Source: Shewanella zhangzhouensis
GTDB lineage: Bacteria > Pseudomonadota > Gammaproteobacteria > Enterobacterales > Shewanellaceae
Assembly (NCBI RefSeq): GCF_019457615.1
Contig: NZ_CP080414.1
Coordinates: forward strand, 2,044,501-2,108,500
Direction: 5' to 3'
DNA length: 64,000 nt
Part shown: positions 31,731 to 42,108 of the stretch, one piece after another
Position numbering within the stretch: position 1 is the first letter of the stretch
How the letters are laid out: every line of letters begins with the position of its first letter
Notes under the pieces: model-generated
The model's input: the letters and a program-made list of their open reading frames with translations, nothing else
The model's database searches: none
Told to the model about the DNA's origin: nothing
Made by a program: the position numbers and the translations under genes

Positions 31731-34553
31731 TTACATTGAGTAGCTCAGACCCAGGAAGTACTGGCGACCGAAGGACTGGATGGTCCCTGTCTGATACTCC
31801 TCACCGAAGTAGGTCTTGTTGGGCTCGTCTGTCAGGTTATTGATCTGGAACAGGAACTTAAGACCGTTATCCAGCGCGTAAGACGCCTGATAGTCGAAGA
31901 TGGTTTCGGCATCGAAGAAGGCCAGTTGAGTTTCAACCGCAACTTGCTCAGACACATAACCACTGCGATAACGCATGCTCAAACGGGTATCGAAACCGTC
32001 CAGGGTGTAGAACAGGGTGGTGTTAACCACGTGCTCAGACAATCCAGGCAGCGGAATATCCAGAGAAGAGCCGCTGAGGTCAGTGGTGAACTGTACTTCA
32101 CTGTCGGAGTAAGAGTAGCTGCCGGTGAAGCCAAGGCCACTCAAAGGTTCAGGCAGGAAGTCAAACACCTGGGTGTAGGCCAGCTCAACGCCGCGGATGT
32201 AGCCACCCTTGTCGTTGTTGATGGCGGTTTGGTATTGACCTTCGTCTTTCACCACCGGGAACTCAACACCGTTGTCGATAATGGTATCGGGCACCAGGAA
32301 ACCGGCTGCTTCGAAATCGAATGGCTGGATGGTGAAGTTGTTGATGAAAGACTTGATGTCTTTGTAGAACAGAGCGACGACCACGGCGCCTTCGCTGTCT
32401 TCGAAGTAGTGCTCGTAAGACAGGTCAAACTGATCTGCGTAGAAGGGATCCAGCAGCGGGCTGGTGTTGCCCCATGCGTTGTACTTCTTATAGCCGGGAG
32501 TGGAGGCATCGTCATACCAGCTGCCCATGCCTGACTTCAGCTTGTCGATGGGCGGACGCGCCATCACGGAGGCGGCAGCAAAACGCAGCTGATCGTTATC
32601 TGTCAGGTGGAAGTTCAGGTTCAGCGAGGGCAGGTAATCGGTGTAAGTTTTACCCACTTCGTTGCGAATATAATCTGTGCTTACCACGCCTTTTTCGTCG
32701 GTGATGGCTTCACCCAGACCAAAGCCAACCTGCTGCAGACCGGTACTGGACTGATCGGTATGCACCACGCGCAGACCCAGGTTACCTGTTACCTTCACGT
32801 CGGCAAGATCAAACTCCAGGTTGGCCTGCACATAACCGGCCAACACATCTTCGTTTACCGCACCGCTTTGGATCATGGTCCAGTTATTGGACCAGTTGGC
32901 GGTAGGGGCGAAAGGATCCTGACCTGTGGCAGCGAGCTGGGCATTCACCAGATCAACGGCCTTGTCGAAGTCGATGGCAAGGAAGCTTGGGTAACCGGCG
33001 AGCTCGCCGCCAAAGTTAACCACACTGGTCATGTCTTCGGTCAGACGCAGTACGGGTTGGTTGTCCGGATTGTGGCCAAACTCGAAACCGTAACCTGCCT
33101 GAGAACGCTGGGCGTTGAATTCGCGCTCAGAGTAACGTACGCCAAACTCGACTGACGAGACAAAAGCGGTATCCAGCTGATAGTTGAAGTCCAGTTTGTA
33201 CGCAATCAGGTCGTTTTGCTGGTTGTAGGGCCACATGCCCACTTCTTTCAGACCCAGAGTACTCAGATCTGTGTAGTCATTGGTGACCGAGATGGAGGCC
33301 GGGTTCAGGTCGTTCAGCTGATAGCTGATGGACTCGGCAGCGCGGATTTCGTTGTCGATATGCTGATATACCACTGCACGGGTACCACCGTTCACAAACT
33401 CGCCATCGGCCTTGGAGTAGCTGATGTCGGCTGAAACGGTCAGGGCATCGCCGTTGTTCCACTCTACGTTGAAAGAGCCTGAGGTCAGCTCTGAATACTT
33501 GGAGTCGTTATCGTTTACCACAAACAGGGCAAAGTTGTCTGTGCCATCTGTGCTCACGGTGCCGCCAATCATGGAGCCATTCTTAATGTTGGCGTTGGTG
33601 ATGGTGCCGTTTTGCAGCGATTTCACCCGGAAACCACGGGCAAAGTTTTCTGAATCGAACTGTGAGTGGAACAAATCACCCTTGAAAGACCAGTTATCAT
33701 TGGGGCGCCAGTGAATGGCAGCCATGTAACCGTCACGAGTGTCTTCGCCACCTTTTTGTTGCATTTCAAAGCCTTCGCTGATGGACTCAACTACGCCATC
33801 ACCGTTGACATCTTTCTTGGCATCGTTGAAACGCAGGCCAATAAATTGGCTGGCAACAAAAGGCTGGTACAGGTGCGCGTAACCCAGGGCAACACCCAGG
33901 GTTTCTTCGAGGAACTTGCCCTGATATGAGAAGCTCAAGCGATTGCCGTACTCGTTGGCATCGGCAACTTCATCGGCGCGATCGTTAAAGGCACCGCGGG
34001 CGTTAAAGGTGAAGTTTTGCTCTTTTGCCGCGCGCAGTGGGTCAGCGGTTTTCAGCTCAACGGTACCGGCCACGCCACCTTCAATCAAAGAGGCTTTGGG
34101 TGACTTGTAGACTGCGGCCTGGCTGATGAGCTCGGAAGGATACTGGTCAAACTCGATGGCACGCTTGCTGCCGGTGGTGACCTGCTCGCGGCCATTCAAG
34201 GTGGCAAACACAAAGTCGCCATCCAAGCCACGGATGTTCAGGCCGCTGGCCTGGCCGCCGGTACGCACGGCAGTGATGCCGGGCAAGCGGGTGAGGGCGT
34301 CGGCGATGGACTGATCGGGCAGGGCGCCCAAATCGTCTGCAGAGATGGATTCAGAGACGGTGTCGCCAAAACGTTTTTCGTTGAGCGACTTGATCACGCT
34401 GGTGCGAAAACCCTTTACGGTGATCACTTCGATATTGGCAGCTTCTTCTTTGTTTACATCTTTTTCTTCAGAAGGCTCGGCTGCCAGTACCTGCATACTG
34501 AAACCGGCAGCGAGTAACGCCACGGTCAGCAGGTTTGGTTTAAATTGCATCAT
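31731..34553 (-). CDS. TonB-dependent receptor for maltodextrin-type substrate
   Basis: A 940-residue outer-membrane protein: signal peptide of about 25 residues (ending VLA), TonB box near IEVITVKG (about 40-48), plug domain with LPDQSIADALTRLPGITAVR and LNIRGLDGDFVFATLNGREQ, and a 22-strand barrel ending in an aromatic-rich strand (FLGLSYSM). The SKRAIEFDQYPSELI segment is typical of the sugar-specific group. It would carry maltooligosaccharides too large for porins. Gene order and operator sites tie it to the GH13/GH15 enzymes. A second Met three bases in is an equally possible start. Confidence 0.9.
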   Translation of the reverse strand: MMQFKPNLLTVALLAAGFSMQVLAAEPSEEKDVNKEEAANIEVITVKGFRTSVIKSLNEKRFGDTVSESISADDLGALPDQSIADALTRLPGITAVRTGGQASGLNIRGLDGDFVFATLNGREQVTTGSKRAIEFDQYPSELISQAAVYKSPKASLIEGGVAGTVELKTADPLRAAKEQNFTFNARGAFNDRADEVADANEYGNRLSFSYQGKFLEETLGVALGYAHLYQPFVASQFIGLRFNDAKKDVNGDGVVESISEGFEMQQKGGEDTRDGYMAAIHWRPNDNWSFKGDLFHSQFDSENFARGFRVKSLQNGTITNANIKNGSMIGGTVSTDGTDNFALFVVNDNDSKYSELTSGSFNVEWNNGDALTVSADISYSKADGEFVNGGTRAVVYQHIDNEIRAAESISYQLNDLNPASISVTNDYTDLSTLGLKEVGMWPYNQQNDLIAYKLDFNYQLDTAFVSSVEFGVRYSEREFNAQRSQAGYGFEFGHNPDNQPVLRLTEDMTSVVNFGGELAGYPSFLAIDFDKAVDLVNAQLAATGQDPFAPTANWSNNWTMIQSGAVNEDVLAGYVQANLEFDLADVKVTGNLGLRVVHTDQSSTGLQQVGFGLGEAITDEKGVVSTDYIRNEVGKTYTDYLPSLNLNFHLTDNDQLRFAAASVMARPPIDKLKSGMGSWYDDASTPGYKKYNAWGNTSPLLDPFYADQFDLSYEHYFEDSEGAVVVALFYKDIKSFINNFTIQPFDFEAAGFLVPDTIIDNGVEFPVVKDEGQYQTAINNDKGGYIRGVELAYTQVFDFLPEPLSGLGFTGSYSYSDSEVQFTTDLSGSSLDIPLPGLSEHVVNTTLFYTLDGFDTRLSMRYRSGYVSEQVAVETQLAFFDAETIFDYQASYALDNGLKFLFQINNLTDEPNKTYFGEEYQTGTIQSFGRQYFLGLSYSM

Positions 34554-34743
34554 TCATCTTTCCCCTTTGGTCGCGGCCCATGTCATGCCCGCGAGCTTGC
34601 TTGGATGTTGGGACAACAGTCATTGCTTATTAATGTTATTGGGCATTCATGCACTTAAATTACTGCATAAGGCTGCTTTTATGACCAACATGTTGCACAA
34701 CGGTGACGATACTACTCCCGCCCTTTCTTCCTGCTCAACCAAG

Positions 34744-34757
34744 TGCATACGTATTCA
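34744..34757. promoter_or_regulatory. LacI-type operator candidate 2
   Basis: TGCATACGTATTCA, two bases from a perfect palindrome. It is about 190 bases upstream of the TonB receptor start and is the nearer copy to that gene. Confidence 0.7.
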
Positions 34758-34893
34758 AAGCCGTGTCAGAGACGAAAATGACCTCCGATGAGGAGGGGGT
34801 TGCGGCTATTGTTGACCAATTTTTGATGCTTAAGTGTATGAAAGAATATAAGTATATGGATGACGCGCGCGCAAGCGGCGGTGTCTCATTTTG

Positions 34894-34907
34894 TGCATAC
34901 GTATGCA
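34894..34907. promoter_or_regulatory. LacI-type operator candidate 3 (perfect palindrome)
   Basis: TGCATACGTATGCA, a perfect 14-bp palindrome, about 150 bases upstream of the alpha-glucosidase ATG. Spacing to candidate 2 is 150 bases centre to centre, which could permit looping between sites. Confidence 0.75.
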
Positions 34908-35058
34908 GCTCTATTGAAGGCCCTTTTGCTTGTCACGTATCCTCCATGCAACATCCAGCTTCTTGGCTGCGCTTACGCATTGGCAACAAAACGCCAACAG
35001 CCAGGGGCGTTATAAAGCCGGAAAACCCGGCCTAAATGATCTGAATTGAGGGACAACA

Positions 35059-36693
35059 ATGAGCATTCATCCCTGGTGGCGCGGCGCTGCCATTTACCAG
35101 ATTTACCCGCGCAGTCTTAAAGACAGTAACGGCGATGGTATTGGCGATCTGCAAGGGATCATCGAGCGTCTGGACTATATTGCCAGCCTCAATGTGGATG
35201 CGATTTGGATCTCGCCGTTTTTCCGTTCGCCGATGAAGGATTTTGGTTACGATATCAGTGACTACCTGGATGTGGATCCCATGTTTGGCACCATGGATGA
35301 CTTTGACGAGCTTATTGCCAAAGCCCATGCACTGGGACTGAAGGTGGTTATCGATCAGGTACTCAGCCACACCTCAGACGAACATGCCTGGTTTGCCGAG
35401 AGCCGCCAGAGCCGTGACAATCCCAAGGCCGATTGGTATGTATGGGCCGATCCCCGTGAAGACGGTACGCCCCCCAACAACTGGCTGGCCATATTCGGGG
35501 GATGCGCCTGGGAATGGGAGCCAAGACGCCAGCAGTATTACCTGCACAATTTCCTGAAGAGTCAGCCGGATCTGAATTTCCATTGTGAAGCCGTACGCCG
35601 CGCCGTGCTCGATAACGTTGAGTTCTGGCTGAAGAAGGGCGTGGATGGTTTCCGCCTCGATGCCATTACCTTTTGTTTCCACGATAAGGCGCTTCGTGAT
35701 AACCCGGCGAAACCGGCGGATAAGCGTCAGGGCCGTGGTTTCTCTGAAGACAATCCTTACGCCTATCAGTATCACTGGTACAACAATGAGCGTCCTGAAA
35801 CCATTGGTTTCATTGAAGATTTGCGTGCTCTGATTGACCGCTATCCGGGGGCTGTGACCCTGGGCGAAGTCTCAAGCGAAGACTCTCTTGCCACCATGGC
35901 CGAATACACCAAGGGTGATAAACGCCTGCATATGGCCTACAGCTTTGAGCTTCTCACCAAAGACTACAGCGCCGATTATATCCGCAGCACAGTGGAAGCT
36001 CTCGAAGGCGCCATCGGTGATGGCTGGCCGTGCTGGGCCATAGGCAACCACGATGTGGAACGGGTTATCAGTCGCTGGGGACAGGGCAAGGGCACCCCTC
36101 GAATGGCCAAGATGCTGTCGGCCATGCTGGGATGTCTGCGTGGCAGTCTGTGCGTGTACCAGGGTGAAGAGCTGGGGCTTACCGAAGCCGACATTCCCTT
36201 TGATGCGCTGCAAGACCCCTTCGGGATCGCGTTCTGGCCCAACTTTAAAGGCCGCGATGGTTGTCGCACCCCCATGCCCTGGCAAGCAGAAGGCGACTTT
36301 ATGGGATTTGGTGAGATGACCTCCGGCACCAAGCCCTGGTTACCACTGCCGGAAGAACACCGGGTGCTGAACGTCGCCGCCCAGAGTGCCGACCCGGATT
36401 CCATATTGAATCAGTTCAGCCGCTTTATGGCGTGGCGTCGCACTCAACCCGCCTTGGTGAGTGGTGAGATTAAATTTATTGATAGCAAAGAGCCCGTTCT
36501 GGCGTTTGAACGCGTGAGTGTCGATAAAAAAGTGCTTTGTGTGTTCAATTTATCTGATAAGCCGCAGGCAATGGCTATTCCTGGAATCGAGTCCTGGGAG
36601 CTGCTTGAAGGCCATGGCCTTGAAGGCGGCAGCCTGGATGGCGCCGACAGTATTCAGCTTGCGCCCCACGGGGCTCTGCTATTGGGTAATTAA
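35059..36693 (+). CDS. GH13 cytoplasmic alpha-glucosidase
   Basis: A 544-residue enzyme with no signal peptide. It starts WWRGAAIYQIYPRSLKDSNGDGIGDLQGI, the oligo-1,6-glucosidase/AglA-type opening, with the calcium-type loop DSNGDG. Catalytic pieces: VIDQVLSHTSDEHAWF, nucleophile in GVDGFRLDAITF, acid in TLGEVSSED and AIGNHDVERV. GAGGGACAAC lies before the ATG. It would split imported maltose or maltodextrin into glucose. Divergent from the TonB receptor and preceded by the perfect palindrome; the glucose-type transporter follows. Confidence 0.92.
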   Translation: MSIHPWWRGAAIYQIYPRSLKDSNGDGIGDLQGIIERLDYIASLNVDAIWISPFFRSPMKDFGYDISDYLDVDPMFGTMDDFDELIAKAHALGLKVVIDQVLSHTSDEHAWFAESRQSRDNPKADWYVWADPREDGTPPNNWLAIFGGCAWEWEPRRQQYYLHNFLKSQPDLNFHCEAVRRAVLDNVEFWLKKGVDGFRLDAITFCFHDKALRDNPAKPADKRQGRGFSEDNPYAYQYHWYNNERPETIGFIEDLRALIDRYPGAVTLGEVSSEDSLATMAEYTKGDKRLHMAYSFELLTKDYSADYIRSTVEALEGAIGDGWPCWAIGNHDVERVISRWGQGKGTPRMAKMLSAMLGCLRGSLCVYQGEELGLTEADIPFDALQDPFGIAFWPNFKGRDGCRTPMPWQAEGDFMGFGEMTSGTKPWLPLPEEHRVLNVAAQSADPDSILNQFSRFMAWRRTQPALVSGEIKFIDSKEPVLAFERVSVDKKVLCVFNLSDKPQAMAIPGIESWELLEGHGLEGGSLDGADSIQLAPHGALLLGN

Positions 36694-36969
36694 ATCCCGG
36701 GGAGCGGATTTGGCCTGCAAAGCCTGGGATTCGGTCTCATTTGAGTGAGTTCAACGTCGCTTTAAGTCAAACCGATTTCAGTACATTGGGGCAGGGAATA
36801 GCTGATAAGCTGTGTCTCCGCTCCCAGGGCCAGGTAAGTGCGGCGGATACCAAAGGTAAAGGCCAGCCGCGCTTTTCAAATTGGCCCGACATGAAATACA
36901 TGGGGTAAGCTTTGCTGTAGACCTCGACCAAAAAAGATTGAAATAACGATAATAATCAAGGAGAAGACT

Positions 36970-38217
36970 ATGGCTTCTGGCGTACCTGTTACCGCCCGGC
37001 ATGAAGGCGCATCCGAGGGAGGGCGTTACGGTTTTGCGCTGACCTCACTCACCACACTGTTTTTTATGTGGGGCTTTATCACCTGCCTTAACGACATCCT
37101 TATTCCGCATTTGAAAGCGGTATTCAGCCTGAACTATGCCCAGGCGATGTTGATCCAGTTTTGCTTCTTCGGCGCCTATTTCCTGGTGTCGGTACCGGCC
37201 GGGGTGCTGGTCAAGCGGCTCGGTTATCAAAAGGGCATAGTGGTTGGCTTGTTAACCGCGGCGCTGGGCTGCGCCCTGTTTTATCCTGCAGCCGCTTACG
37301 CCACCTACGGACTCTTTCTTGGCGCCTTGTTTGTGCTTGCCAGCGGTATTACCGTGCTGCAGGTGGCGGCCAATCCCTATGTTACGGCGCTGGGACCTGT
37401 GCAAACCGCTTCGAGTCGTTTGACCCTGACCCAGGCATTTAACTCCCTTGGCACCACCATAGCCCCGGCCTTTGGCTCTGTGCTTATCCTGTCGGTGGCC
37501 GTCGGCGCCTCTGCTGAAGCGGAAGCCGATGCGGTCAAGCTGCCCTATCTTTTGTTGTGCGGCATGCTGATAGTGCTGGCAGTGGTGTTTGCGCTGCTGA
37601 AGTTACCCCACATCCATGACCAGGAAGATGACGTCACAAGCAGCGGTCACAGTGCCCTGAGCCATCGCCATCTGGTGCTCGGCGCCATCGGGATATTCGT
37701 TTACGTGGGCGGTGAAGTGGCCATTGGCAGCTTCTTGGTGAACTTTTTGGGTGAATCCCATGTGGCGGGCATGGCCGAGGCCGATGCGGCCCACTACATC
37801 GCCTTTTACTGGGGCGGCGCCATGGTGGGCCGCTTTATCGGTGCGGCCGTGATGCAAAAAGTGGATGCCGGCAAGGTGCTGGGCTTCAATGCCACCCTGG
37901 CAGCGCTCTTGGTACTGGTAGCCATGAACAGCAGCGGCGCCCTTGCCATGTGGGCGATTCTGGCAGTGGGGCTGTTTAACTCCATCATGTTCCCGACCAT
38001 CTTCAGTCTGGCACTGAAAAATCTGGGTCCGGCGACAGCTCAGGGCTCAGGTATTCTATGCCTGGCGATTGTAGGTGGCGCTTTGGTTCCTTTGCTGCAG
38101 GGGCTTCTGGCCGATTCTGTTGGCCTGTCAGCCTCCTTTATTCTGCCGGTACTGTGCTACGGCTACATCCTTTTCTATGGTCTGAAGGGCTGTAAGCCTG
38201 TGGCAGCAAAGGCCTGA
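36970..38217 (+). CDS. GluP/FucP-type sugar MFS transporter
   Basis: A 415-residue inner-membrane protein with about 12 hydrophobic segments. TTLFFMWGFITCLNDILIPHLK, QFCFFGAYFLVSVPAGVLVKRLGYQKG and VLQVAANPYVTALGP match the glucose/galactose-H+ symporter family. AAGGAGAAG precedes the ATG. It is co-directional with the alpha-glucosidase, 277 bases downstream, and likely recovers glucose released outside by the GH15 enzyme. No operator palindrome is seen in its own upstream region. Confidence 0.9.
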   Translation: MASGVPVTARHEGASEGGRYGFALTSLTTLFFMWGFITCLNDILIPHLKAVFSLNYAQAMLIQFCFFGAYFLVSVPAGVLVKRLGYQKGIVVGLLTAALGCALFYPAAAYATYGLFLGALFVLASGITVLQVAANPYVTALGPVQTASSRLTLTQAFNSLGTTIAPAFGSVLILSVAVGASAEAEADAVKLPYLLLCGMLIVLAVVFALLKLPHIHDQEDDVTSSGHSALSHRHLVLGAIGIFVYVGGEVAIGSFLVNFLGESHVAGMAEADAAHYIAFYWGGAMVGRFIGAAVMQKVDAGKVLGFNATLAALLVLVAMNSSGALAMWAILAVGLFNSIMFPTIFSLALKNLGPATAQGSGILCLAIVGGALVPLLQGLLADSVGLSASFILPVLCYGYILFYGLKGCKPVAAKA

Positions 38218-38263
38218 GCCATTGCCAGGATGTCAATAAAAGGTCCTGGGCAGAGGACTCGAT

Positions 38264-38290
38264 AAAAAGGCGCCGTAAAGGCGCTTTTTT
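38264..38290 (+). terminator. Terminator after the sugar transporter
   Basis: GCGCC/GGCGC stem around GTAAA, preceded by A5 and followed by T6, placed 47 bases after the transporter stop. Confidence 0.85.
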
Positions 38291-38568
38291 ATTGGCTGGA
38301 GCCAGAGGGGTAAACGCAAGTTTTCTGTTTGAATAAGCTGAAGGCGTAAGCAGACGCGATAAAGATGTCACTGACTGGGTTTTAAAGAGGGAGTGAAAGA
38401 GCCCGCCGAGGACATGAAAAGGACACGAAAAGGGCACAACAGACTGTCGATACCATGGCCAACGTCAAAGCCAGCCTGCATAAACCGCGATTGCCTTTGT
38501 GTTCTTCCTTGCGAAGGGACTCAATACCTCCTATGATCCCGCAGTTTTTTCAATGCCGGATAGACACC

Positions 38569-39783
38569 ATGCTCGCATCGCCTTTATCGCCTTCTTCTGC
38601 CGAATTGGTCCTTGGGATCCTCAATCAGGTTTTGATAGAAGGCTCGCCCCTGGACAGGGCCTACTCACGCCATTTTTCGGGCCTTAAGCTGGAAAGTGAA
38701 GAGCAGGCCAGAATTGCCACGGTAACCGGGGAGCTTATCCGGCGTTTGAATCTTTTCTGTTTCCTCGCCGACACCACCCCGGAGCGCATCGAGCGTGAAG
38801 GCAGCAGGGTACTGAATGCCTGGCACAGGTTCCATGGTTTGGCCATTCCGCGTCTCAGATACACCCTGGATATTGAAGATGCGGTTTTTGCAGAGCGCCT
38901 CGAGCGTGCCAAGGCCGCGCCGCTGTTGTGGGACGGATGTCCTGACTGGCTGGATAAACTCGGACAGGCCGAGCTGGGTGATAGCTGGGCGGCAGAACGT
39001 GCGGCCCTGTCTTTGGCTCCCAAGCGCTATTTGCGCACCAATGGCCTTAAGTGTACCCGGGATGAACTGGCGCAGCGCCTGGCCGCTGAAGGGGTGCAGA
39101 CAATCCCTGTCGATAACGTCGATTCAGCACTGGAAGTGACCTCCAATGCCGCACTCTTTCGTACCAAGGCCTTTGCCGATGGTTGGTTTGAGCAGCAGGA
39201 TGCCGGTTCACAGTTGGTTGCCGCAGCGCTGGATGTGAAACCCGGGATGCGTGTGATTGATGCCTGTGCCGGTGCCGGCGGTAAAACACTGCATCTGGCC
39301 GCTGCCATGGCGGGTAAGGGCAGGCTGCTTGCCATGGATGTTGAGCAGTGGAAGCTGGATAACCTCAAAGAGCGGGCGCGCCGCGCAGGTGCCCACAACG
39401 TGGAGACCCGCATTATTGCCGGCAGTAAAACCATTAAACGTTTGAAACTGTCCGCCGACAGATTGCTGCTGGACGTGCCTTGCTCCGGTCTTGGGGTGCT
39501 AAAGCGTAATCCCGATGCCAAGTGGCGCGATACCGAAGAGCGTTTGCCGGTGCTGATGGAGCTGCAGGCCCATATTCTTGGCAGCTACAGCCGCATGGTC
39601 AAGGTAGGAGGCATTCTGGTGTATGCAACCTGCTCAATCATGCCCTGTGAAAACCGTGGCCAGGTTGATGCGTTTTTGGCGGCCAATCCCAACTTCCGTT
39701 TGCTGGAAGATGAAAATATTACCCCGGCCACATCGGGCTTCGATGGTTTTTACCTCGCAAAATTGGAGCGGATAGCCGAATAA
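38569..39783 (+). CDS. RsmB/NOP-family RNA methyltransferase
   Basis: A 404-residue SAM-dependent m5C methyltransferase-like protein. The start at MLASPLSP (38569) is the best guess; the frame is open for 38 further codons without a ribosome site. The N-terminal half is a poorly conserved RNA-binding region; the catalytic half has DACAGAGGKTLHLAAAM (SAM site), the first Cys in LLLDVPCSGLGVLKRNPD and the second in YATCSIMPCENR. Both catalytic Cys are present. It is distinct from RsmB itself in length; the exact rRNA or tRNA target is unknown. Confidence 0.85.
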   Translation: MLASPLSPSSAELVLGILNQVLIEGSPLDRAYSRHFSGLKLESEEQARIATVTGELIRRLNLFCFLADTTPERIEREGSRVLNAWHRFHGLAIPRLRYTLDIEDAVFAERLERAKAAPLLWDGCPDWLDKLGQAELGDSWAAERAALSLAPKRYLRTNGLKCTRDELAQRLAAEGVQTIPVDNVDSALEVTSNAALFRTKAFADGWFEQQDAGSQLVAAALDVKPGMRVIDACAGAGGKTLHLAAAMAGKGRLLAMDVEQWKLDNLKERARRAGAHNVETRIIAGSKTIKRLKLSADRLLLDVPCSGLGVLKRNPDAKWRDTEERLPVLMELQAHILGSYSRMVKVGGILVYATCSIMPCENRGQVDAFLAANPNFRLLEDENITPATSGFDGFYLAKLERIAE

Positions 39784-39889
39784 CACAATTTACCAGTCTG
39801 TACTGGCATAGTGTTAAGACAAAAGTCTCCTTGTGTTTGCCTTTGGCCAATAATATACAAGATGTAAGAGGTTACCGACGGGGGCCTTC

Positions 39890-42067
39890 ATGGGCAGGGA
39901 TGTACAATCACAAGAATTTGGTGTGCGCGGATATGGCGGCATTTTGGCTATGGTGCTTGAACATAGGCCCCTGTCTGAGATCCTCCACGCCCTGACCGCG
40001 CTGATAGAATCTCAGACCAGCGGTACTGTGGCCTCTGTCCTGCTACTCAGTGAAGACGGCAGTCGGTTGCTCACCGGCGCCGCTCCCGGGCTGCCGGAAG
40101 AATTCAATCGGATTGTCCATGGCGCTGAAATCGGCCTCGGCGTCGGCTCTTGTGGCAGTGCCGCCTTTTTGGGTGAAAGGGTGGTGGTAAGTGATATCGC
40201 CACCCACGAATATTGGCAGCCTTATAACAGCTTACCTTTGGCGGCCGGGCTTAAATCCTGCTGGTCAGAACCAATCAAAGACAGCCACGGCAAGGTGATT
40301 GGCACCTTCGCGCTGTATCATGACACTATCAAGTCGCCCACCACCGGCGAGCTGACGTTTATCGCCGAGGGCGGTAAGCTGGCAGCCCTTGCCATTGAAC
40401 GCAGCCGCGATCAGCGATATCAGCAATTGGTGGCGCGGATCTTCAATAAAATGCCTATGGCACTCGCCATTACCGATGATAAGTGGCAGCTGCTGTATAA
40501 AAATCCTCCGTTTAAAAACTGGTTTAATCCCACGTTACAGGCTTTAGAGCCTGAAAAAATGTTTGATGCATGCTCGGCTGAGATGCTTTGTCAGTTAGAG
40601 CTGCAATTGCAAAATGGCAGCAGTTTCAGTGGGGAGTTCACTCTTGGGGGGAATGACGTTCAGGAAAGGCGCGTGGAAGTCCTGGTGACGCCAATTGCCG
40701 ATCCCCAGGGTGATGGCGCCATGTACGGTTGGTTGATGAGTGACATCACTGAACGACAAAAGGCGGCCAAACTGATTGAGTATCAAGCAAATTATGATTC
40801 GCTTACCGGTCTTGCCAACCGTTTTTTGCTATCGTCCTCCATGGCCAGTGCCTGTGCTCAAAGCCAGCCATTTTGGTTGTTTGTCATGGATTTAGACCGC
40901 TTCAAATATATCAACGACAGCTTTGGTCACCATGTGGGGGATGAACTTTTACGCATGGCTGCCAATCGGCTGCAGTCGTTATTGCCTGATAATGCCCGGT
41001 TATCGGCCCTGTTATCCCGGGTTGGAGGAGATGAGTTTGCCCTGTTTTTGACTGCCGATGGAGCTGAACCTGAGGCGCTGGCCAAGCAGTTGGTGATATC
41101 CATGTCGCACCCCTTTGATATTGAAGGCAGGCGCCTGCACAGTGGCATCAGTCTGGGAATTGCACGATATCCTGACGATGGTCTCACTCCCGATAACTTG
41201 TTTCAGGCGGCGGATCAGGCGATGTACTGTGCCAAGAGCGCAGGTCGCAGTACCTGGCGTCACTTCGCCCCCCAGATGCGGGAAAGCGCCGCAAGAACGG
41301 CGACCTTAACATCGGCGCTGAAGGAAGCCATAGCCGCTGACGAGCTGACCCTGGTATATCAGCCCATAGTGGACATTAACAGCCAGCGAATTATTGCGGC
41401 CGAAGCTTTGCTGCGCTGGCGGTATGAAGGGGAAGATATCTCGCCCGTCGAATTTATTCCCTTGGCCGAGAGCGCCGGGCTAATTCCGGCCATTGGCGAG
41501 CTGGTTCGTCACCGAGCCCTGAAGCTCATAGATACGCTTTGCCGGGCCAATACACCGATTAAACTGTCGGTGAATGTATCGAGTTTTGAGCTCTGGTCAG
41601 ATGCTCAGCAAGCCTGCTTTCTGGACTCACTGCTTAAGCACAGCATAGAGTCAACGCATCTCTCCTGGCTTATCCTTGAAATTACCGAGTCGCTGCTGCT
41701 TGAAACCAATTCGGGTCTTATCAAGACCCTCGAACAGCTTCGGCAACAGGGGATTTGGATTGCTATCGATGACTTTGGCACAGGCTATTCGTCGCTGGCG
41801 TATCTGATGAGTTTTCCGATGGATTGCATCAAACTTGATAAGTCATTTATGGCGACCGTGGGCCAGCCCGGCAAAGGCGAGGCACTCACCGAGGCCATTA
41901 TCAAAATGAGCCACGCCATGGAGCTGTGTGTGGTGGCAGAAGGGGTGGAACACCCTCAGCAGCTTGAATTTTTGTGCCGCCATCAGGTGTTAAAGGCTCA
42001 GGGCTTTTTACTGCATCGCCCCATGGATGAAGCGGCGCTGATGGCGCTGCTCCGCGCCCAAAACTAA
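39890..42067 (+). CDS. GAF-PAS-GGDEF-EAL cyclic-di-GMP protein
   Basis: A 725-residue soluble signalling protein. Domains: GAF (about 15-165, with GLGVGSCGSAAF and GLKSCWSEPI), PAS-like (175-295), GGDEF (about 305-465) with an intact VGGDEF, and EAL (about 475-720) with AEALLRW, the DDFGTGYSSL loop and VAEGVE. Both output motifs look intact, so it could make or break down cyclic di-GMP; one activity usually dominates. There is no membrane segment, so a small cytoplasmic ligand or redox input through GAF/PAS is likely. Confidence 0.92.
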   Translation: MGRDVQSQEFGVRGYGGILAMVLEHRPLSEILHALTALIESQTSGTVASVLLLSEDGSRLLTGAAPGLPEEFNRIVHGAEIGLGVGSCGSAAFLGERVVVSDIATHEYWQPYNSLPLAAGLKSCWSEPIKDSHGKVIGTFALYHDTIKSPTTGELTFIAEGGKLAALAIERSRDQRYQQLVARIFNKMPMALAITDDKWQLLYKNPPFKNWFNPTLQALEPEKMFDACSAEMLCQLELQLQNGSSFSGEFTLGGNDVQERRVEVLVTPIADPQGDGAMYGWLMSDITERQKAAKLIEYQANYDSLTGLANRFLLSSSMASACAQSQPFWLFVMDLDRFKYINDSFGHHVGDELLRMAANRLQSLLPDNARLSALLSRVGGDEFALFLTADGAEPEALAKQLVISMSHPFDIEGRRLHSGISLGIARYPDDGLTPDNLFQAADQAMYCAKSAGRSTWRHFAPQMRESAARTATLTSALKEAIAADELTLVYQPIVDINSQRIIAAEALLRWRYEGEDISPVEFIPLAESAGLIPAIGELVRHRALKLIDTLCRANTPIKLSVNVSSFELWSDAQQACFLDSLLKHSIESTHLSWLILEITESLLLETNSGLIKTLEQLRQQGIWIAIDDFGTGYSSLAYLMSFPMDCIKLDKSFMATVGQPGKGEALTEAIIKMSHAMELCVVAEGVEHPQQLEFLCRHQVLKAQGFLLHRPMDEAALMALLRAQN

Positions 42068-42083
42068 GCCAAGACTATTCCCC

Positions 42084-42108
42084 CGGCGCTGCTATTCTCC
42101 CTGCGCCG
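42084..42108. terminator. Weak hairpin between convergent genes
   Basis: CGGCGC and GCGCCG arms with a 13-base loop and TTATT after it on the + strand, between the GGDEF-EAL gene and convergent yjbQ. A modest terminator at best. Confidence 0.35.

Larger units (their letters stand above)
34554..35058. promoter_or_regulatory. Divergent control region, receptor versus alpha-glucosidase
   Basis: About 505 bases with two ACGT-centred palindromes, one nearer each gene, and no convincing gene. Composition drops to AT-rich around 34620-34880, as expected of promoters. Exact -10/-35 boxes cannot be fixed by eye. Confidence 0.6.
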
